Positions 54,520-63,510 of a stretch of 64,000 bases of DNA are shown one piece after another. A program made the position numbers and the translations under genes. The notes under the pieces were generated by a model, which was not told the origin of the DNA, did not search any database, and saw only the letters and a program-made list of their open reading frames with translations. The stretch comes from Hymenobacter mucosus (lineage in GTDB: Bacteria > Bacteroidota > Bacteroidia > Cytophagales > Hymenobacteraceae), in assembly GCF_900188255.1 (NCBI RefSeq), contig NZ_FZNS01000002.1:434001-498000 (forward strand), in the 5' to 3' direction. The stretch's first letter is position 1; every line of letters starts with the position of its first letter.

Positions 54520-54751
54520 CGGAAATCCGCAGGGTACGGCCTCATTTCCTTGCTAGGAAATAGAGATAACGGGGACCGGGGTTGCGAAGTCAGTTTACAA
54601 AATTTGGGCATTGATCAATCCATAGTTGCCGAGCTAGCGTAATTCTCTCCAAACACAATCTCAACAGTCTACTGCCCAAAAAAATCCACCTAGCCGGGGT
54701 GGCGGGCCTTGTATTGCCTTCACTTTTCATTCACCACCAATTACCTTACCC

Positions 54752-55492
54752 ATGTCCAAAATCACCCAACCCGGTGGGGACGAGGCGGAATTCGCCAAGC
54801 CGCTATATACGCCCATCAAGCGTCGCTCTTTCTTTATGTACGCCGGTGCTACGGCAGGTGCTACGGCCCTTCTCCTATCGGGCTGCGATGATGACGACGA
54901 AACGACGAATGACATGCCCGGCATGGTCAACGTTGGCTCTAGCAGCTTAGGTGTACTAAACTACGCATATGCTCTGGAGCAATTGGAGGCTGGTTTCTAC
55001 ACGGCCCTGCGTGATGGCTCTTACTACAAAGGCCTGGGCGCTACTAGCGCTGAAAAGCAGATCTTGGATGACCTGTACTATCACGAAGTAATTCACCGCG
55101 AGTTCTTCAAAGCAGCTCTCGGCACAAATGCCATTAAGGCGCTGGAGCCCGACTTCTCAAAAATCGACTTCTCATCTCGTACGTCTGTACTGGGCACCGC
55201 AAAAGCCTTTGAAGATTTGGGGGTAGCTGCCTACAATGGTGCTGGCCGCTACATCGCTACGGACAACGCAGGTTTGAACTACCTGGTAATTGCTGGCAAA
55301 ATCGTTTCGGTAGAAGCTCGCCACGCGGCTCTTATCCGCGACCTAGTATCGGAAGGCTCGTTCGTTGATTCGGATGTGGTAACTATCGCCACGAACGGCT
55401 TAGAGATTAGCAAGTCTCCTTCTGAGGTTGTAACTGTGGCAAACACCTTCCTCAAGGACGGTTCAAAACTGAACGTTTCCGGCTTGGTATAA
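54752..55492 (+). CDS. Ferritin-like lipoprotein with Tat-like signal (pair 1, short member)
   Basis: A 246-residue exported protein. The N-terminal signal has KRRSFFMYAGATAGATALLL and ends at Cys46 in LSGC, a combined twin-arginine-like and lipoprotein signal. A run of Asp follows. The rest is a ferritin-like (Ferritin_2, PF13668-type) four-helix bundle with candidate metal ligands in YALEQLEAGFY, YYHEVIHREF, FEDLGVAAYNGAG and VSVEARHAALIRD. Whether it binds iron is unproven. It forms a pair with the next gene, 42 nt downstream, and the pair is duplicated at 56758-58413. Confidence 0.87.
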   Translation: MSKITQPGGDEAEFAKPLYTPIKRRSFFMYAGATAGATALLLSGCDDDDETTNDMPGMVNVGSSSLGVLNYAYALEQLEAGFYTALRDGSYYKGLGATSAEKQILDDLYYHEVIHREFFKAALGTNAIKALEPDFSKIDFSSRTSVLGTAKAFEDLGVAAYNGAGRYIATDNAGLNYLVIAGKIVSVEARHAALIRDLVSEGSFVDSDVVTIATNGLEISKSPSEVVTVANTFLKDGSKLNVSGLV

Positions 55493-55534
55493 GGCACCGG
55501 TAGTTCTCACTCCCATTCTAACAGCGCATTCAAG

Positions 55535-56557
55535 ATGAATTTCTTTCATATCCTCTCCGAAATTGAGAAAACTGATCCAGAGGTTTTCGAGCGTTTCGAC
55601 TCCCGCCGCGAGGTATTCAAGCACCTCACTGGCTTTGGCAAAAAACTAACAGCTGCTACCCTGCCTATGGCAATGGGTGCCATCTTCAACAAAGCCTACG
55701 GCCAAACTAGCAGCGCACCTTCCGTATTCGACGTGCTGAACTTCGCGTTGAAGCTGGAGTACTTAGAAGCTACCTTCTACAACCTAGGTTTGGCTGGCGA
55801 CGGTACTGTAGGAACTGGTGCAGCTAGCACCACAGTGTCGGCTTCTCAGACGGTCTTGCGGAATCAGTTCAGCGAAACTAACCGCAACGCGCTCCTTAAG
55901 ATTCGTACCGACGAGAACAACCACGTAAATTTCTTGCGTGCAGCTATTACGCAGGCGGGCGGTACTCCTATTGCTGCTCCGGCTGTATCACAGTTCGATT
56001 TTACAGGTGGTAAGGGCAACAACGCGGGGCCGTTTGCTGGCGTATTTAGCAGTGCAGCGGTTTTCCTTGCTGTAGCCCAGTCATTGGAAGACACTGGTGT
56101 ACGAGCTTACAAAGGTGGTGCTCCCTACCTAGCTTCTAACAAAGATGTGCTGACGGCAGCTTTGAACATCCATTCAGTTGAAGCTCGTCACGCCTCACGC
56201 CTCCGCACGATGCGCCGTGGTGGTCCCCTGAACAATGAAGCCTCCAAGACTGCTGCCGGTTCAAACCCAAGCACTTCGCCTAAGAGCTGGATTTCAGGTC
56301 AAGACGGTGGTGGAGCCGCCCCAACGTACACTGCTCCAATTTATGGTGCTGGCCAAGCCCCTTCCTACACGCCAGCTGGCATTACGTTCCCAGCTGAGGA
56401 CAACGTAACGCAAGGCGGTGTGAACTTACAGACTACGTTGGCTTCCCTCAACTTCCCGGCTGCTGCTTTCTCGGAAGCTTTCGACGAGCCGCTACCCGTA
56501 CCTACGGTAATTACTATCGCCCAAACCTTCACCATTACGGGCAGCACGTTCTTCTAG
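55535..56557 (+). CDS. Ferritin-like protein (pair 1, long member)
   Basis: A 340-residue protein with the same kind of ferritin-like core (FALKLEYLEATFYN, DENNHVNFLRAAI, LEDTGVRAYKGG, HSVEARHASRLR). A hydrophobic stretch (LTAATLPMAMGAIF, about 35-48, before AYGQ) may serve as an internal export signal. It lacks an N-terminal signal peptide of normal form. The C-terminal 100 residues are Pro/Gly/Thr-rich and end in a beta-like tail. It is co-transcribed with the lipoprotein and ends at a strong terminator. Confidence 0.86.
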   Translation: MNFFHILSEIEKTDPEVFERFDSRREVFKHLTGFGKKLTAATLPMAMGAIFNKAYGQTSSAPSVFDVLNFALKLEYLEATFYNLGLAGDGTVGTGAASTTVSASQTVLRNQFSETNRNALLKIRTDENNHVNFLRAAITQAGGTPIAAPAVSQFDFTGGKGNNAGPFAGVFSSAAVFLAVAQSLEDTGVRAYKGGAPYLASNKDVLTAALNIHSVEARHASRLRTMRRGGPLNNEASKTAAGSNPSTSPKSWISGQDGGGAAPTYTAPIYGAGQAPSYTPAGITFPAEDNVTQGGVNLQTTLASLNFPAAAFSEAFDEPLPVPTVITIAQTFTITGSTFF

Positions 56558-56583
56558 GCCCTAGTCTTTGGAAGAAATTGTTT

Positions 56584-56630
56584 AGCAAACAAAAAAGGAC
56601 GACCACACGGGTCGTCCTTTTTTGTTTGCT
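56584..56630 (+). terminator. Rho-independent terminator
   Basis: Perfect 21-nt arms starting AGCAAACAAAAAAGGACGAC enclose a 5-nt loop, with A and T tracts built into the stem, after the first ferritin-like pair. Confidence 0.9.
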
Positions 56631-56668
56631 ACTAGTGCAACTCCCTCTGTGCTTGCAGACTCTTGCCC

Positions 56669-56700
56669 TTGGCGCATCCCGGTTTATCCGAGTACCTTTG
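56669..56700 (+). promoter_or_regulatory. Promoter of the second ferritin-like pair
   Basis: TTG at 56669-56671, a 21-nt spacer and TACCTTTG at 56693-56700 match the Bacteroidota promoter, 57 nt before the ATG. Confidence 0.55.
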
Positions 56701-56757
56701 TTTAGCCGGGGCTACTTGCTTTGCGCCTCCTTTCCTCGCTTTCTGGGTTATTCATGC

Positions 56758-57480
56758 ATGTCTGAGTCCGTACCTACTACCTCCTTTCTTGAGCGCACCA
56801 TACAGCGGCGCTCTTTCTTCCGCGTGGCCGGGGCTACTGCCGCTGCTTCCACGCTGGTGCTTGCTGGCTGCGTCGGCTCCGACGACGATAATGACGAAAC
56901 GGGCCCTTCCGTAAGTACACTGCGCTTCACCAAAGACGATTTAGGTGTACTGAATTACGCCTACTTGCTGGAACATTTAGAAGCTGCTTTTTATCAGAAA
57001 GTGGTGGATGCTTTTCCTAGTGATTTTACTGCTGATGACCGAGCCGCCTTCGTGGATTTGCGCGACCATGAGGTAATTCACCGGGAGTTTCTTCGCTATG
57101 CTCTTGGGACAAACGCTTTCGATAACGTAGTACCTATAGCTTTCGATTTCACTTCTTTTAACCTCACTACCCGGGCTGGAGTGTATGCCGCGGCTCAACT
57201 GCTGGAAGATGTAGGTGTAGGTGCTTACAACGGCGCTGGCAAGCTACTGACGGCCCCTGCGTATCTCAAACTAGTAGGCAAGATTGCCTCGGTAGAGTCA
57301 CGTCATGCAGCTTTCGTGCGCGACCAGGCGCAGCCCGGCTCATTTGCTGCCGCCGATGTGGTAGAAAACACAGGCACACTAGCCGGGCTTGATACGGTTA
57401 AGACGCCCACGCAAGTAGCCGAGTTGATTGCCAAGTACGTGCAAGCAACTCTCATTGTCACTGATCTTCCTACTTTGTAA
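56758..57480 (+). CDS. Ferritin-like lipoprotein with Tat-like signal (pair 2, short member)
   Basis: A 240-residue paralogue of the gene at 54752. The signal RRSFFRVAGATAAASTLVL ends at the lipobox LAGC, followed by an Asp-rich stretch. The ferritin-like core has YLLEHLEAAFYQ, DHEVIHREFL, LEDVGVGAYNGAG and ASVESRHAAFVRD. ATG at 56758 was chosen because the frame continues upstream only through the promoter. It is 15 nt ahead of its long partner. Confidence 0.87.
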   Translation: MSESVPTTSFLERTIQRRSFFRVAGATAAASTLVLAGCVGSDDDNDETGPSVSTLRFTKDDLGVLNYAYLLEHLEAAFYQKVVDAFPSDFTADDRAAFVDLRDHEVIHREFLRYALGTNAFDNVVPIAFDFTSFNLTTRAGVYAAAQLLEDVGVGAYNGAGKLLTAPAYLKLVGKIASVESRHAAFVRDQAQPGSFAAADVVENTGTLAGLDTVKTPTQVAELIAKYVQATLIVTDLPTL

Positions 57481-57495
57481 GCGCTGCCTTGTCTT

Positions 57496-58413
57496 ATGCA
57501 ATTTCTGAAACTACTAGCCCAGTTGGCTGAGCTTGATGAGCAGCAACTAACTGCAACCGGTCCTCGGCGCACGGCCCTGAGCCGCCTCGGCCAAGCCGGC
57601 GCTGCCGTGCTGCCCGCAGCTCTCACGGCCCTAGCTTCGCCCGCGGCGGCCCGCGACATCAAGGACACACGCACTCCTCTCGATGTGCTCACGCTGGCAC
57701 TTACACTAGAGTACCTCGAAAACGAGTTTTACTCCCGCGCCCTTGGCCTCACTCCTGGTGGGCCGGCTAATCCGACGGCCTTCTTTGTTTCGGCGGAAAA
57801 CAAAGCTGCTATTGAAACTATTCAGCGCCACGAGCAGCAGCACGTAACCTTGCTTTCCCGGCTTATTGTGGACGCGGGCGGGACAGTTCCACCGGCGCCG
57901 CGCTTCGACTTTACGGGTAGCAAGAATGGCGCACAAGCTGCGGTGTTTGCTGATGTATACACCAACCTCGACACCTTCTTGCAGGTAGCTCAGCTCTTAG
58001 AGGATGCCGGTGTACGGGCCTACAAAGGGCAGGTAGAGTTTATCCAATCCTACGACTCATTGCTGGAAGCAGCCCTGCGCACGCACTCCACGGAGGCGCG
58101 CCATGCCTCTCATATCCGCACGATGCGCCGCCAGCGTGGTGCCAATGTAAAGAGCTGGGTAAGCCCTTCGGATACGCCCATTACCACTGCCGGTTCGGGG
58201 CCCAATAAAGCCTATGCTGGCGAGGAAAATATCACGCAGTACGTTCCCACTACTACTACCATCAAGCGCGTACCTTTCGAGCAGGGCCTTCCCATTAATG
58301 TAGCTACCCCAGCTTTGTCGCAAAGTGCTATCCTAGCCAAGGTTGCTGAGGCCTTCGATGAGCCTATTGACGCAGCTACCTCAGTGGAGCTAGCTCAGCT
58401 ATTTATCTACTAA
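57496..58413 (+). CDS. Ferritin-like protein (pair 2, long member)
   Basis: A 305-residue paralogue of the gene at 55535. A weakly hydrophobic Ala-rich segment (about 33-52) near the N terminus may be an export signal. The ferritin-like core has LALTLEYLENEFYS, RHEQQHVTLLSRL, LEDAGVRAYKGQ and HSTEARHASHIR. A Thr/Pro-rich C-terminal region follows. It is somewhat shorter than its paralogue, mainly through loss of part of the Gly/Pro-rich linker. Confidence 0.86.
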   Translation: MQFLKLLAQLAELDEQQLTATGPRRTALSRLGQAGAAVLPAALTALASPAAARDIKDTRTPLDVLTLALTLEYLENEFYSRALGLTPGGPANPTAFFVSAENKAAIETIQRHEQQHVTLLSRLIVDAGGTVPPAPRFDFTGSKNGAQAAVFADVYTNLDTFLQVAQLLEDAGVRAYKGQVEFIQSYDSLLEAALRTHSTEARHASHIRTMRRQRGANVKSWVSPSDTPITTAGSGPNKAYAGEENITQYVPTTTTIKRVPFEQGLPINVATPALSQSAILAKVAEAFDEPIDAATSVELAQLFIY

Positions 58414-58448
58414 ATACTGCTTCCCGTCTATATAGCCGGCATCAGCCA

Positions 58449-58487
58449 ACACGAAAGGAACGACTGTGTCGTTCCTTTTTTGCGTGT
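58449..58487 (+). terminator. Rho-independent terminator
   Basis: AAAGGAACGAC and GTCGTTCCTTT pair around a 3-nt loop and continue into T residues after the second ferritin-like pair. Confidence 0.85.
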
Positions 58488-58522
58488 ATAAATAGGGCAT
58501 ATTAAATTCACTATACTCCAGC

Positions 58523-58554
58523 TTGCATTCGGCAAACATTGTTTTGTATCTTTC
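58523..58554 (+). promoter_or_regulatory. Candidate promoter of the gene at 58674
   Basis: TTG at 58523-58525, a 21-nt spacer and TATCTTTC (one base off TAnnTTTG) would give a leader of about 115 nt. Confidence 0.4.
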
Positions 58555-58673
58555 AATAAAGTGAGGCAAAAACATCTACTAGGAATCGGCTTTTTTCAAC
58601 ATCTCCCGTATAGGAGGCCTGCTTACTGAACTCCTTTCCATTTTTACCCGCTTACCGAAACCCAAACCCCACC

Positions 58674-58865
58674 ATGCTTGAGTACGCCAAAACCATCCTG
58701 CTTAAAGTAAGCTTCGACAAAATTTTGTTCGAGAAGGAGCTGCGCAAAGCACTCCGGATGTTGGTTCCGACAGAACTGTCGGAGCTGAAAAGTTGGTGCT
58801 ATCAGCAATTCTCTACCTTGTACCGGCGCATCTTAAACCGCGTGTTTGCCCAGCCGGCCGTATAG
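58674..58865 (+). CDS. Small conserved hypothetical protein (63 aa)
   Basis: A compact, basic, helical protein (LEYAKTILLKVSFDKILFEK, ELRKALRMLVPTELSELKSW, a single Cys). It has no signal or membrane segment. The sequence looks conserved in Bacteroidota as a short orphan protein, but I know no function. It has its own candidate promoter and a long hairpin downstream. Confidence 0.7.
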   Translation: MLEYAKTILLKVSFDKILFEKELRKALRMLVPTELSELKSWCYQQFSTLYRRILNRVFAQPAV

Positions 58866-58903
58866 GTACCCAATTGCCCCCGCCACCCAACACAACACCC
58901 ACC

Positions 58904-58960
58904 CACGACGGAGCCGTGAGCCGCTCGCCTACTAGGCAGCCTGCTCACGGCTCCGTCGTG
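58904..58960. terminator. Inverted repeat between convergent genes, probable terminator
   Basis: Perfect 18-nt arms (CACGACGGAGCCGTGAGC and complement) enclose a 21-nt spacer between the 63-residue gene and queG. T runs are missing, so termination is inferred from position. Confidence 0.6.
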
Positions 58961-58979
58961 TAGTGGGAATGCGCGAACA

Positions 58980-59963
58980 TTACATACGCGGCTCCTCGGT
59001 AGGCCCGCCAGCTTCCGCCGGTGGTGGGGGCTCCTCACCCAGCACAAACCGAATATTGCGCTGCAACCCCACGTAACCCGTCCGCTTCACGGCCGACTGC
59101 CGGAACAGCTCCGAAAACAACTCGTGCGTGATTTCCTGCCAGTCGCCGGGGGTAAGGTCCTTTAGGCCAGGGTGGGCCTTGAACTGAGGCTCCTGATGGG
59201 GCTTGGAGAAGCGGTTCCAGGGGCATACGTCCTGGCAGATGTCGCAGCCGAATATCCAGTTGCCGAACTGCCCGTTTACTTCCCGCGGAATCTGGTCTTT
59301 CAACTCAATGGTGAAGTAGCTGATGCACTTGCTGCCGTCTACCACGTAGGGCTCTGTAATGGCCTGCGTAGGGCAAGCGTCAACGCACTTGGTGCAAGTG
59401 CCGCAGTAGTCCTTAATGGGGCCATCATAGTCCAACTCCAGGTCCACAATCAGCTCGGCAATAAAGAAAAAGCTACCTGTACCGGGCCGAATGAGATTGG
59501 TGTTTTTTCCTACCCAACCCAAGCCGCTTTTCTTAGCCCAGGCCTTGTCCATCACTGGGGCAGAATCCACAAAGCAGCGGCCGCCTACCTCTCCTATTTC
59601 CTCCTGCATATCCTGCAGCAAGGTCTTGAGCTTGTCCTTGATGACAAAGTGATAGTCGCGGCCGTAGGCGTACTTACTTATTTTGAGCGTGTCGTCGGGC
59701 TGCTGTGCTTCCTCAGGCGGGTAATAGTTTAGTAGCAACGAAATCACCGACTTTGCTCCGTCTACCAGCAGGCGCGGATCGAGGCGTTTATCAAAGTGAT
59801 TGGCCATGTAGGCCATCTTGCCATTCATCTGTCGGTTCAGCCAGTTTTCCAGCCGCGGTGCTTCCTCCTCCAAAAACTCAGCCTTGGAAATACCGCAATA
59901 CATAAAGCCCAGCTCTGCCGCCCGGCGTTTGATAAAAGCAGTATAGTGGGCGGTTGGAAGCAT
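58980..59963 (-). CDS. queG: Epoxyqueuosine reductase
   Basis: Performs the last step of queuosine synthesis in tRNA, reducing epoxyqueuosine with a cobalamin and two [4Fe-4S] clusters. The 327-residue product has the N-terminal QueG domain ([28 protein letters not shown]). Two cluster motifs follow: [15 protein letters not shown] (about 188-202) and [11 protein letters not shown] (about 243-253). HEAT-like C-terminal repeats found in longer members are absent, which is common. The promoter element lies almost at the start codon. Confidence 0.95.
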   Translation of the reverse strand: MLPTAHYTAFIKRRAAELGFMYCGISKAEFLEEEAPRLENWLNRQMNGKMAYMANHFDKRLDPRLLVDGAKSVISLLLNYYPPEEAQQPDDTLKISKYAYGRDYHFVIKDKLKTLLQDMQEEIGEVGGRCFVDSAPVMDKAWAKKSGLGWVGKNTNLIRPGTGSFFFIAELIVDLELDYDGPIKDYCGTCTKCVDACPTQAITEPYVVDGSKCISYFTIELKDQIPREVNGQFGNWIFGCDICQDVCPWNRFSKPHQEPQFKAHPGLKDLTPGDWQEITHELFSELFRQSAVKRTGYVGLQRNIRFVLGEEPPPPAEAGGPTEEPRM

Positions 59964-59968
59964 GGATG

Positions 59969-59976
59969 CAAAGGTG
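59969..59976 (-). promoter_or_regulatory. Possible -7 element of queG
   Basis: On the minus strand it reads CACCTTTG, one base off TAnnTTTG, and ends 5 nt before the ATG, implying a leaderless transcript. Confidence 0.35.
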
Positions 59977-60029
59977 GCCAGAAAAGCTGGAACGCCATTT
60001 TTAATTCAGTATCGCTATAATTCCTTTTT

Positions 60030-60290
60030 CTATTTTTCGTTATTTATCTTTTTGTTTAAAAGCACAAGTACACCACCTGCTGTACCCATTGCAGCTATAG
60101 CGTCTATATCTGTTACATAAGCAATAAATTCGGCCGGGATACCACCAATTAATCCCCCTACTAATGCCCAACCAAGATATTTTAGGCTATTCTTTTTATT
60201 CGCTTTTACTATTTCATTCATCGGAATGAAATAGTCAGCTCTATTTTCCTTTATAAAGCGTTTATAATTTTCAATAAACTCGTCCCACAC
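60030..60290 (-). CDS. C-terminal part of a split small membrane protein
   Basis: An 86-residue frame from a GTG at 60290. It has a charged N terminus (DEFIENYKRFIKENRADYF) and two hydrophobic segments (YLGWALVGGLIGGIPAEFIA and DAIAAMGTAGGVLVLL). The family is not recognised. It is in the same reading frame as the gene directly upstream, separated only by a TAA and two codons, so both are likely halves of one protein. Base composition is more AT-rich than the neighbours. Confidence 0.55.
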   Translation of the reverse strand: MWDEFIENYKRFIKENRADYFIPMNEIVKANKKNSLKYLGWALVGGLIGGIPAEFIAYVTDIDAIAAMGTAGGVLVLLNKKINNEK

Positions 60291-60296
60291 TTTCTC

Positions 60297-60557
60297 TTAC
60301 GCATTCGTTACCATCTGTCCTGTCGTATCAATATTAAATTCTGCACTAATCTGGCCTTCATTAATCTCGACTCGCACTTCAGACTTCCATTTCAGGGGAT
60401 TGAATGTCCACATAGTTGAAGCAAGAGAACCACGTGTGAATTTTAATTTTCCGTTCCCGTTTTCTACGAGTTTAAATCCTGAGTGCTGAAAGTATTTAAT
60501 TGTTTTTTCAACTACTTCTACTACACTAGTTACGGGAATAATTATATTCTTACGCAT
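60297..60557 (-). CDS. N-terminal part of a split small protein, unknown function
   Basis: An 86-residue frame starting at ATG 60557. It is rich in beta-type segments (KLVENGNGKLKFTRGSLAS, WKSEVRVEINEGQISAEFNI). It ends with DTTGQMVTNA at a TAA (60297-60299), after which the frame continues in phase into the segment with membrane helices. AT-rich composition suggests a different origin from the flanking genes. Confidence 0.55.
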   Translation of the reverse strand: MRKNIIIPVTSVVEVVEKTIKYFQHSGFKLVENGNGKLKFTRGSLASTMWTFNPLKWKSEVRVEINEGQISAEFNIDTTGQMVTNA

Positions 60558-60732
60558 TGCTATTTTCTCATTTTGCGGTGGCTGAAACTAACCTTTATAG
60601 TTAGGCTGTCACCACTTCGGATAGTAACAGGTTGCTGTTGGTTGTTTCCAAAGTAGCCTTATTCGATTAGTAAGAACAGCACTATGCTTTTCACTTATTA
60701 ACTAACCAGTAAAAAGAAGCGTTATTCAAAAA

Positions 60733-60781
60733 AATAGAGAGCCGAAATGTAGCGTATTACGCTGCTTTCCGGCTCTCTATT
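60733..60781 (-). terminator. Terminator of ruvB
   Basis: AATAGAGAGCCG and CGGCTCTCTATT pair, with an inner AGCGT/ACGCT stem. On the minus strand T residues follow, 19 nt beyond the ruvB stop. Confidence 0.75.
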
Positions 60782-60799
60782 CATTACTAGCAGCAAAGG

Positions 60800-61846
60800 T
60801 TAGCTAAACAGCTCCCCCGTGGCAGTATTTCCGCGCAGGTGCTGGGGCATTTGGCGGCCTAGGTGCTGGTAGGCTAGCTCAGTAGCTTCTCGGCCGCGGG
60901 AAGTGCGCTTGATAAAGCCTTCTTGAATGAGGAAGGGCTCATATACCTCCTCAATGGTTTCGGCTTCGTCGCCGCAGGCAGTGGCAATGGTGCCAAGGCC
61001 AACGGGGCCACCCTTGAACTTATCGATGATAGTACTCAAAATGCGGATGTCCATTTCGTCGAGGCCATTCTGGTCCACGTCGAGGGCATTGAGGGCAAAC
61101 TGAGCAATTTCCTGGGTGATGGTACCCGTACCTTTAATTTGAGCGAAGTCGCGGGTACGGCGTAGCAAGTTGTTGGCAATACGGGGCGTACCGCGCGAAC
61201 GACGGGCTATTTCGAAGGCCGCATCTTCATAAATTGGAGTGCCTAGTATTTCCGCCGAGCGCTGCACAATAGAGGTCAGCAGCTTGGAATCGTAGTACTC
61301 CAAGCGGGAGCTGATACCAAAACGAGCCCGCAACGGGGAGGTCAACATCCCCGAGCGGGTAGTAGCCCCAATCAGGGTAAACGGCGACAACGAAATTTGC
61401 ACAGAGCGGGCATTGGGACCCGAGTCGAGCATAATGTCGATACGGTAATCTTCCATGGCTGAGTACAAATACTCCTCCACTACCGGGTTCAGGCGGTGAA
61501 TCTCGTCGATGAAGAGCACATCGTTGGGCTCCAGGTTGGTGAGCAGGCCAGCCAAATCGGAAGGCTTGTCTAGCACCGGGCCGCTAGTCATTTTAATACC
61601 AGCTTGCAACTCGTTGGCAATGATGTGCGAAAGAGTAGTTTTACCCAAGCCGGGAGGCCCGTGCAGAAGCACGTGGTCGAGGGCTTCGCCGCGGTGTTTG
61701 GCGGCCGCCACAAATACTTTCAGGTTTTCTACTACCTTGCCCTGACCCGTAAAGTCATCGAAGGAAAGCGGGCGGAGGGCCTTGTCAATATCTTTCTCGG
61801 TGGCATCCATGTGGTCGTTGCCACCCGTCATATAAGGTTCGCGCAT
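60800..61846 (-). CDS. ruvB: Holliday junction branch migration ATPase RuvB
   Basis: Hexameric AAA+ motor that drives branch migration with RuvA. The 348-residue product has [12 protein letters not shown], Walker [11 protein letters not shown] (about 64-73), Walker B FIDEIHRL (about 114-121), sensor 1 [18 protein letters not shown] and a C-terminal winged helix ([16 protein letters not shown]). Start at MREPYMTGG (61846); a later Met (about residue 13) is possible. Confidence 0.97.
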   Translation of the reverse strand: MREPYMTGGNDHMDATEKDIDKALRPLSFDDFTGQGKVVENLKVFVAAAKHRGEALDHVLLHGPPGLGKTTLSHIIANELQAGIKMTSGPVLDKPSDLAGLLTNLEPNDVLFIDEIHRLNPVVEEYLYSAMEDYRIDIMLDSGPNARSVQISLSPFTLIGATTRSGMLTSPLRARFGISSRLEYYDSKLLTSIVQRSAEILGTPIYEDAAFEIARRSRGTPRIANNLLRRTRDFAQIKGTGTITQEIAQFALNALDVDQNGLDEMDIRILSTIIDKFKGGPVGLGTIATACGDEAETIEEVYEPFLIQEGFIKRTSRGREATELAYQHLGRQMPQHLRGNTATGELFS

Positions 61847-61872
61847 ACGAATTTCATCAGGTTGAGCGTGTC

Positions 61873-61880
61873 GAAAGGTA
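61873..61880 (-). promoter_or_regulatory. Possible -7 element of ruvB
   Basis: TACCTTTC on the minus strand, one base off TAnnTTTG, 26 nt ahead of the start. Confidence 0.3.
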
Positions 61881-62046
61881 ACACGGCGGGCCCGTAGATT
61901 ATTCCCTTTTTAGCAAAAAAATAGCACAACTGCATTATATTACTAATATAGTTAGCAAACAGTATCCTAGCCGCTTCGTAAGGGTTGTAGCAAGGCTCCG
62001 CATCGTTGCGGATACTAACTTGCCGGCCAATATCCTTTCCGCCCCC

Positions 62047-63018
62047 ATGTCCGTTTCCGTTGCCTGGCTCGATGCCCTTCCTGCCGATTTCTATGATCAG
62101 CTAGCTCATTGCTTGAGTTTGCACGGAATGGCAGCAGCCGAACTGCTGAGCCGGCCCGCAGAAGAACATATGCGCCGCCTCCACGACCTCACCCATCTTA
62201 CCGCGGCGCAGGTGCAGCAGCTCAACCGCATCAGCAGCCACACCGAGCTACTGGCAACGCTACACACTGAGCCGCTGGCGTTGTACTACTTGCTTCTGCT
62301 GGGCCGGCTTACGCTGGAAACTTCCGTAGCTGCGCCCGTGCTGGCCTACGTGCAACAGCAGATGCACATTACCGCCGATCAGCTCACACAGCTACAGACC
62401 TATTGCCTGGAACTCAGCGGTGCATTCCTTACGACGCTGGAACAGCACCTGCCCGCCCCCAACGGGGCCGTGTCGCTGGGCTGGCACCGCTTGCAGATAG
62501 AGGAAATATTTGCGGAATACACTGCTCAGCTGCCAGAGGCCCCTCCACCGGTAGCCAACCTTCGGCTCACAGAGCCCCAGCTGCAAATGCTGCGCCTTTC
62601 CCTGCTGCTCGTACACAGCCTCCCACAGGCCGCCGACCATCCGTTCATGCGGGCTGTAAGCCGGCTAGACAATTTGCAGCCGGCAGCGCTAGAACCCTTG
62701 ATTGAACACTTAAGCCGCATTCGGGCCCAGGAGCAATTACGCCTAACCATGCCGGAACTAGTGCAGCTCTACCAAGGTATGCAGGTATGCGGCATGGTAT
62801 TCATCTCGGACGTTATGAACAAGCTAGGGCTGGAAGACCTGTTCCCCACGTTGTCGGCAGAAGAGGCCGGGGCTACTACCCCCGCCCCGGCTAGCAACCG
62901 GCAGGCAGTGGGCGAGATGGTAAGCGGATTCACGCACTGGGTGCAACACACTTTCCCCGATGCACCCGAAATCATAGAAGCCCGCGCCCAGGTATTAACC
63001 CTGGCCGACGCCCTGTAG
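62047..63018 (+). CDS. Helical protein of unknown function (323 aa)
   Basis: A soluble, Leu- and Gln-rich, all-helical protein with no signal peptide or recognised domain. Stretches such as LTHLTAAQVQQLNRISSHTE and LRLTEPQLQMLRLSLLLVHSLP suggest helical repeats. The C-terminal 70 residues contain an Ala/Thr/Pro linker and a last helix (SGFTHWVQHTFPDAPEI). ATG at 62047 is preferred to the GTG/TTG-type starts upstream. The function is not recognised; it is divergent from ruvB and convergent with the HIRAN gene. Confidence 0.75.
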   Translation: MSVSVAWLDALPADFYDQLAHCLSLHGMAAAELLSRPAEEHMRRLHDLTHLTAAQVQQLNRISSHTELLATLHTEPLALYYLLLLGRLTLETSVAAPVLAYVQQQMHITADQLTQLQTYCLELSGAFLTTLEQHLPAPNGAVSLGWHRLQIEEIFAEYTAQLPEAPPPVANLRLTEPQLQMLRLSLLLVHSLPQAADHPFMRAVSRLDNLQPAALEPLIEHLSRIRAQEQLRLTMPELVQLYQGMQVCGMVFISDVMNKLGLEDLFPTLSAEEAGATTPAPASNRQAVGEMVSGFTHWVQHTFPDAPEIIEARAQVLTLADAL

Positions 63019-63040
63019 CCGCTAGCCTAGCAGGTGGGTC

Positions 63041-63376
63041 TTACGCGCGTTCGAGCAGCACTTCAATTTCCAAATGCAGCCACTCTTCTTCCCAAGCTTT
63101 ATGAGTGAGGCGAGCAGCCAGGGGATACCCGGCATCTAATAGGCGCGCCACGGTTTCATTACGGCCTTCGGGCAGGTAGCCCAGCCAAAAAGCATCGGAA
63201 CCCGTTGTATACACGCGCACGGCCCAATCGTCGTAGGCACTATCGGCTTCCCGCTGCAGATTAAGCAGTTGATTGGGCTGCAACTGAGGTTCTAACTCCC
63301 GCAAGCCAGGGCGGTGCGTAGTTCCAGCTACAAGGCACTCAAGCAAAACAAGGGTTTCGGCAGAAGGAGTAGGCAT
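63041..63376 (-). CDS. Stand-alone HIRAN-domain protein
   Basis: A 111-residue protein that is essentially one HIRAN domain, a fold known to bind the 3' end of single-stranded DNA in HLTF/Rad5-type helicases. Typical pattern: VAGTTHRPG, then LNLQREADSAYDDWAVRVY, then FWLGYLPEGRNETVARLLDAG. No helicase is fused or adjacent. ATG at 63376 was chosen over an upstream start at 63463. Confidence 0.8.
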   Translation of the reverse strand: MPTPSAETLVLLECLVAGTTHRPGLRELEPQLQPNQLLNLQREADSAYDDWAVRVYTTGSDAFWLGYLPEGRNETVARLLDAGYPLAARLTHKAWEEEWLHLEIEVLLERA

Positions 63377-63476
63377 GAGCAAGTAAAGCAAGTGAGGCCG
63401 TAAAATAACACGGAAACTAGAAGTTTGCCGTACTGCCGCTACGGGCCCTCTTTTCTTCCTCACTCCACCCTCTTCC

Positions 63477-63506
63477 TTGTATTGATTTCCTGGCCCGGTA
63501 TTTTTG
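63477..63506 (+). promoter_or_regulatory. Promoter of the DUF4268 gene
   Basis: TTG at 63477-63479, a 19-nt spacer and TATTTTTG at 63499-63506 fit the consensus. The -7 element ends 4 nt before the ATG at 63511, implying leaderless translation. Confidence 0.55.
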
Positions 63507-63510
63507 CCCT

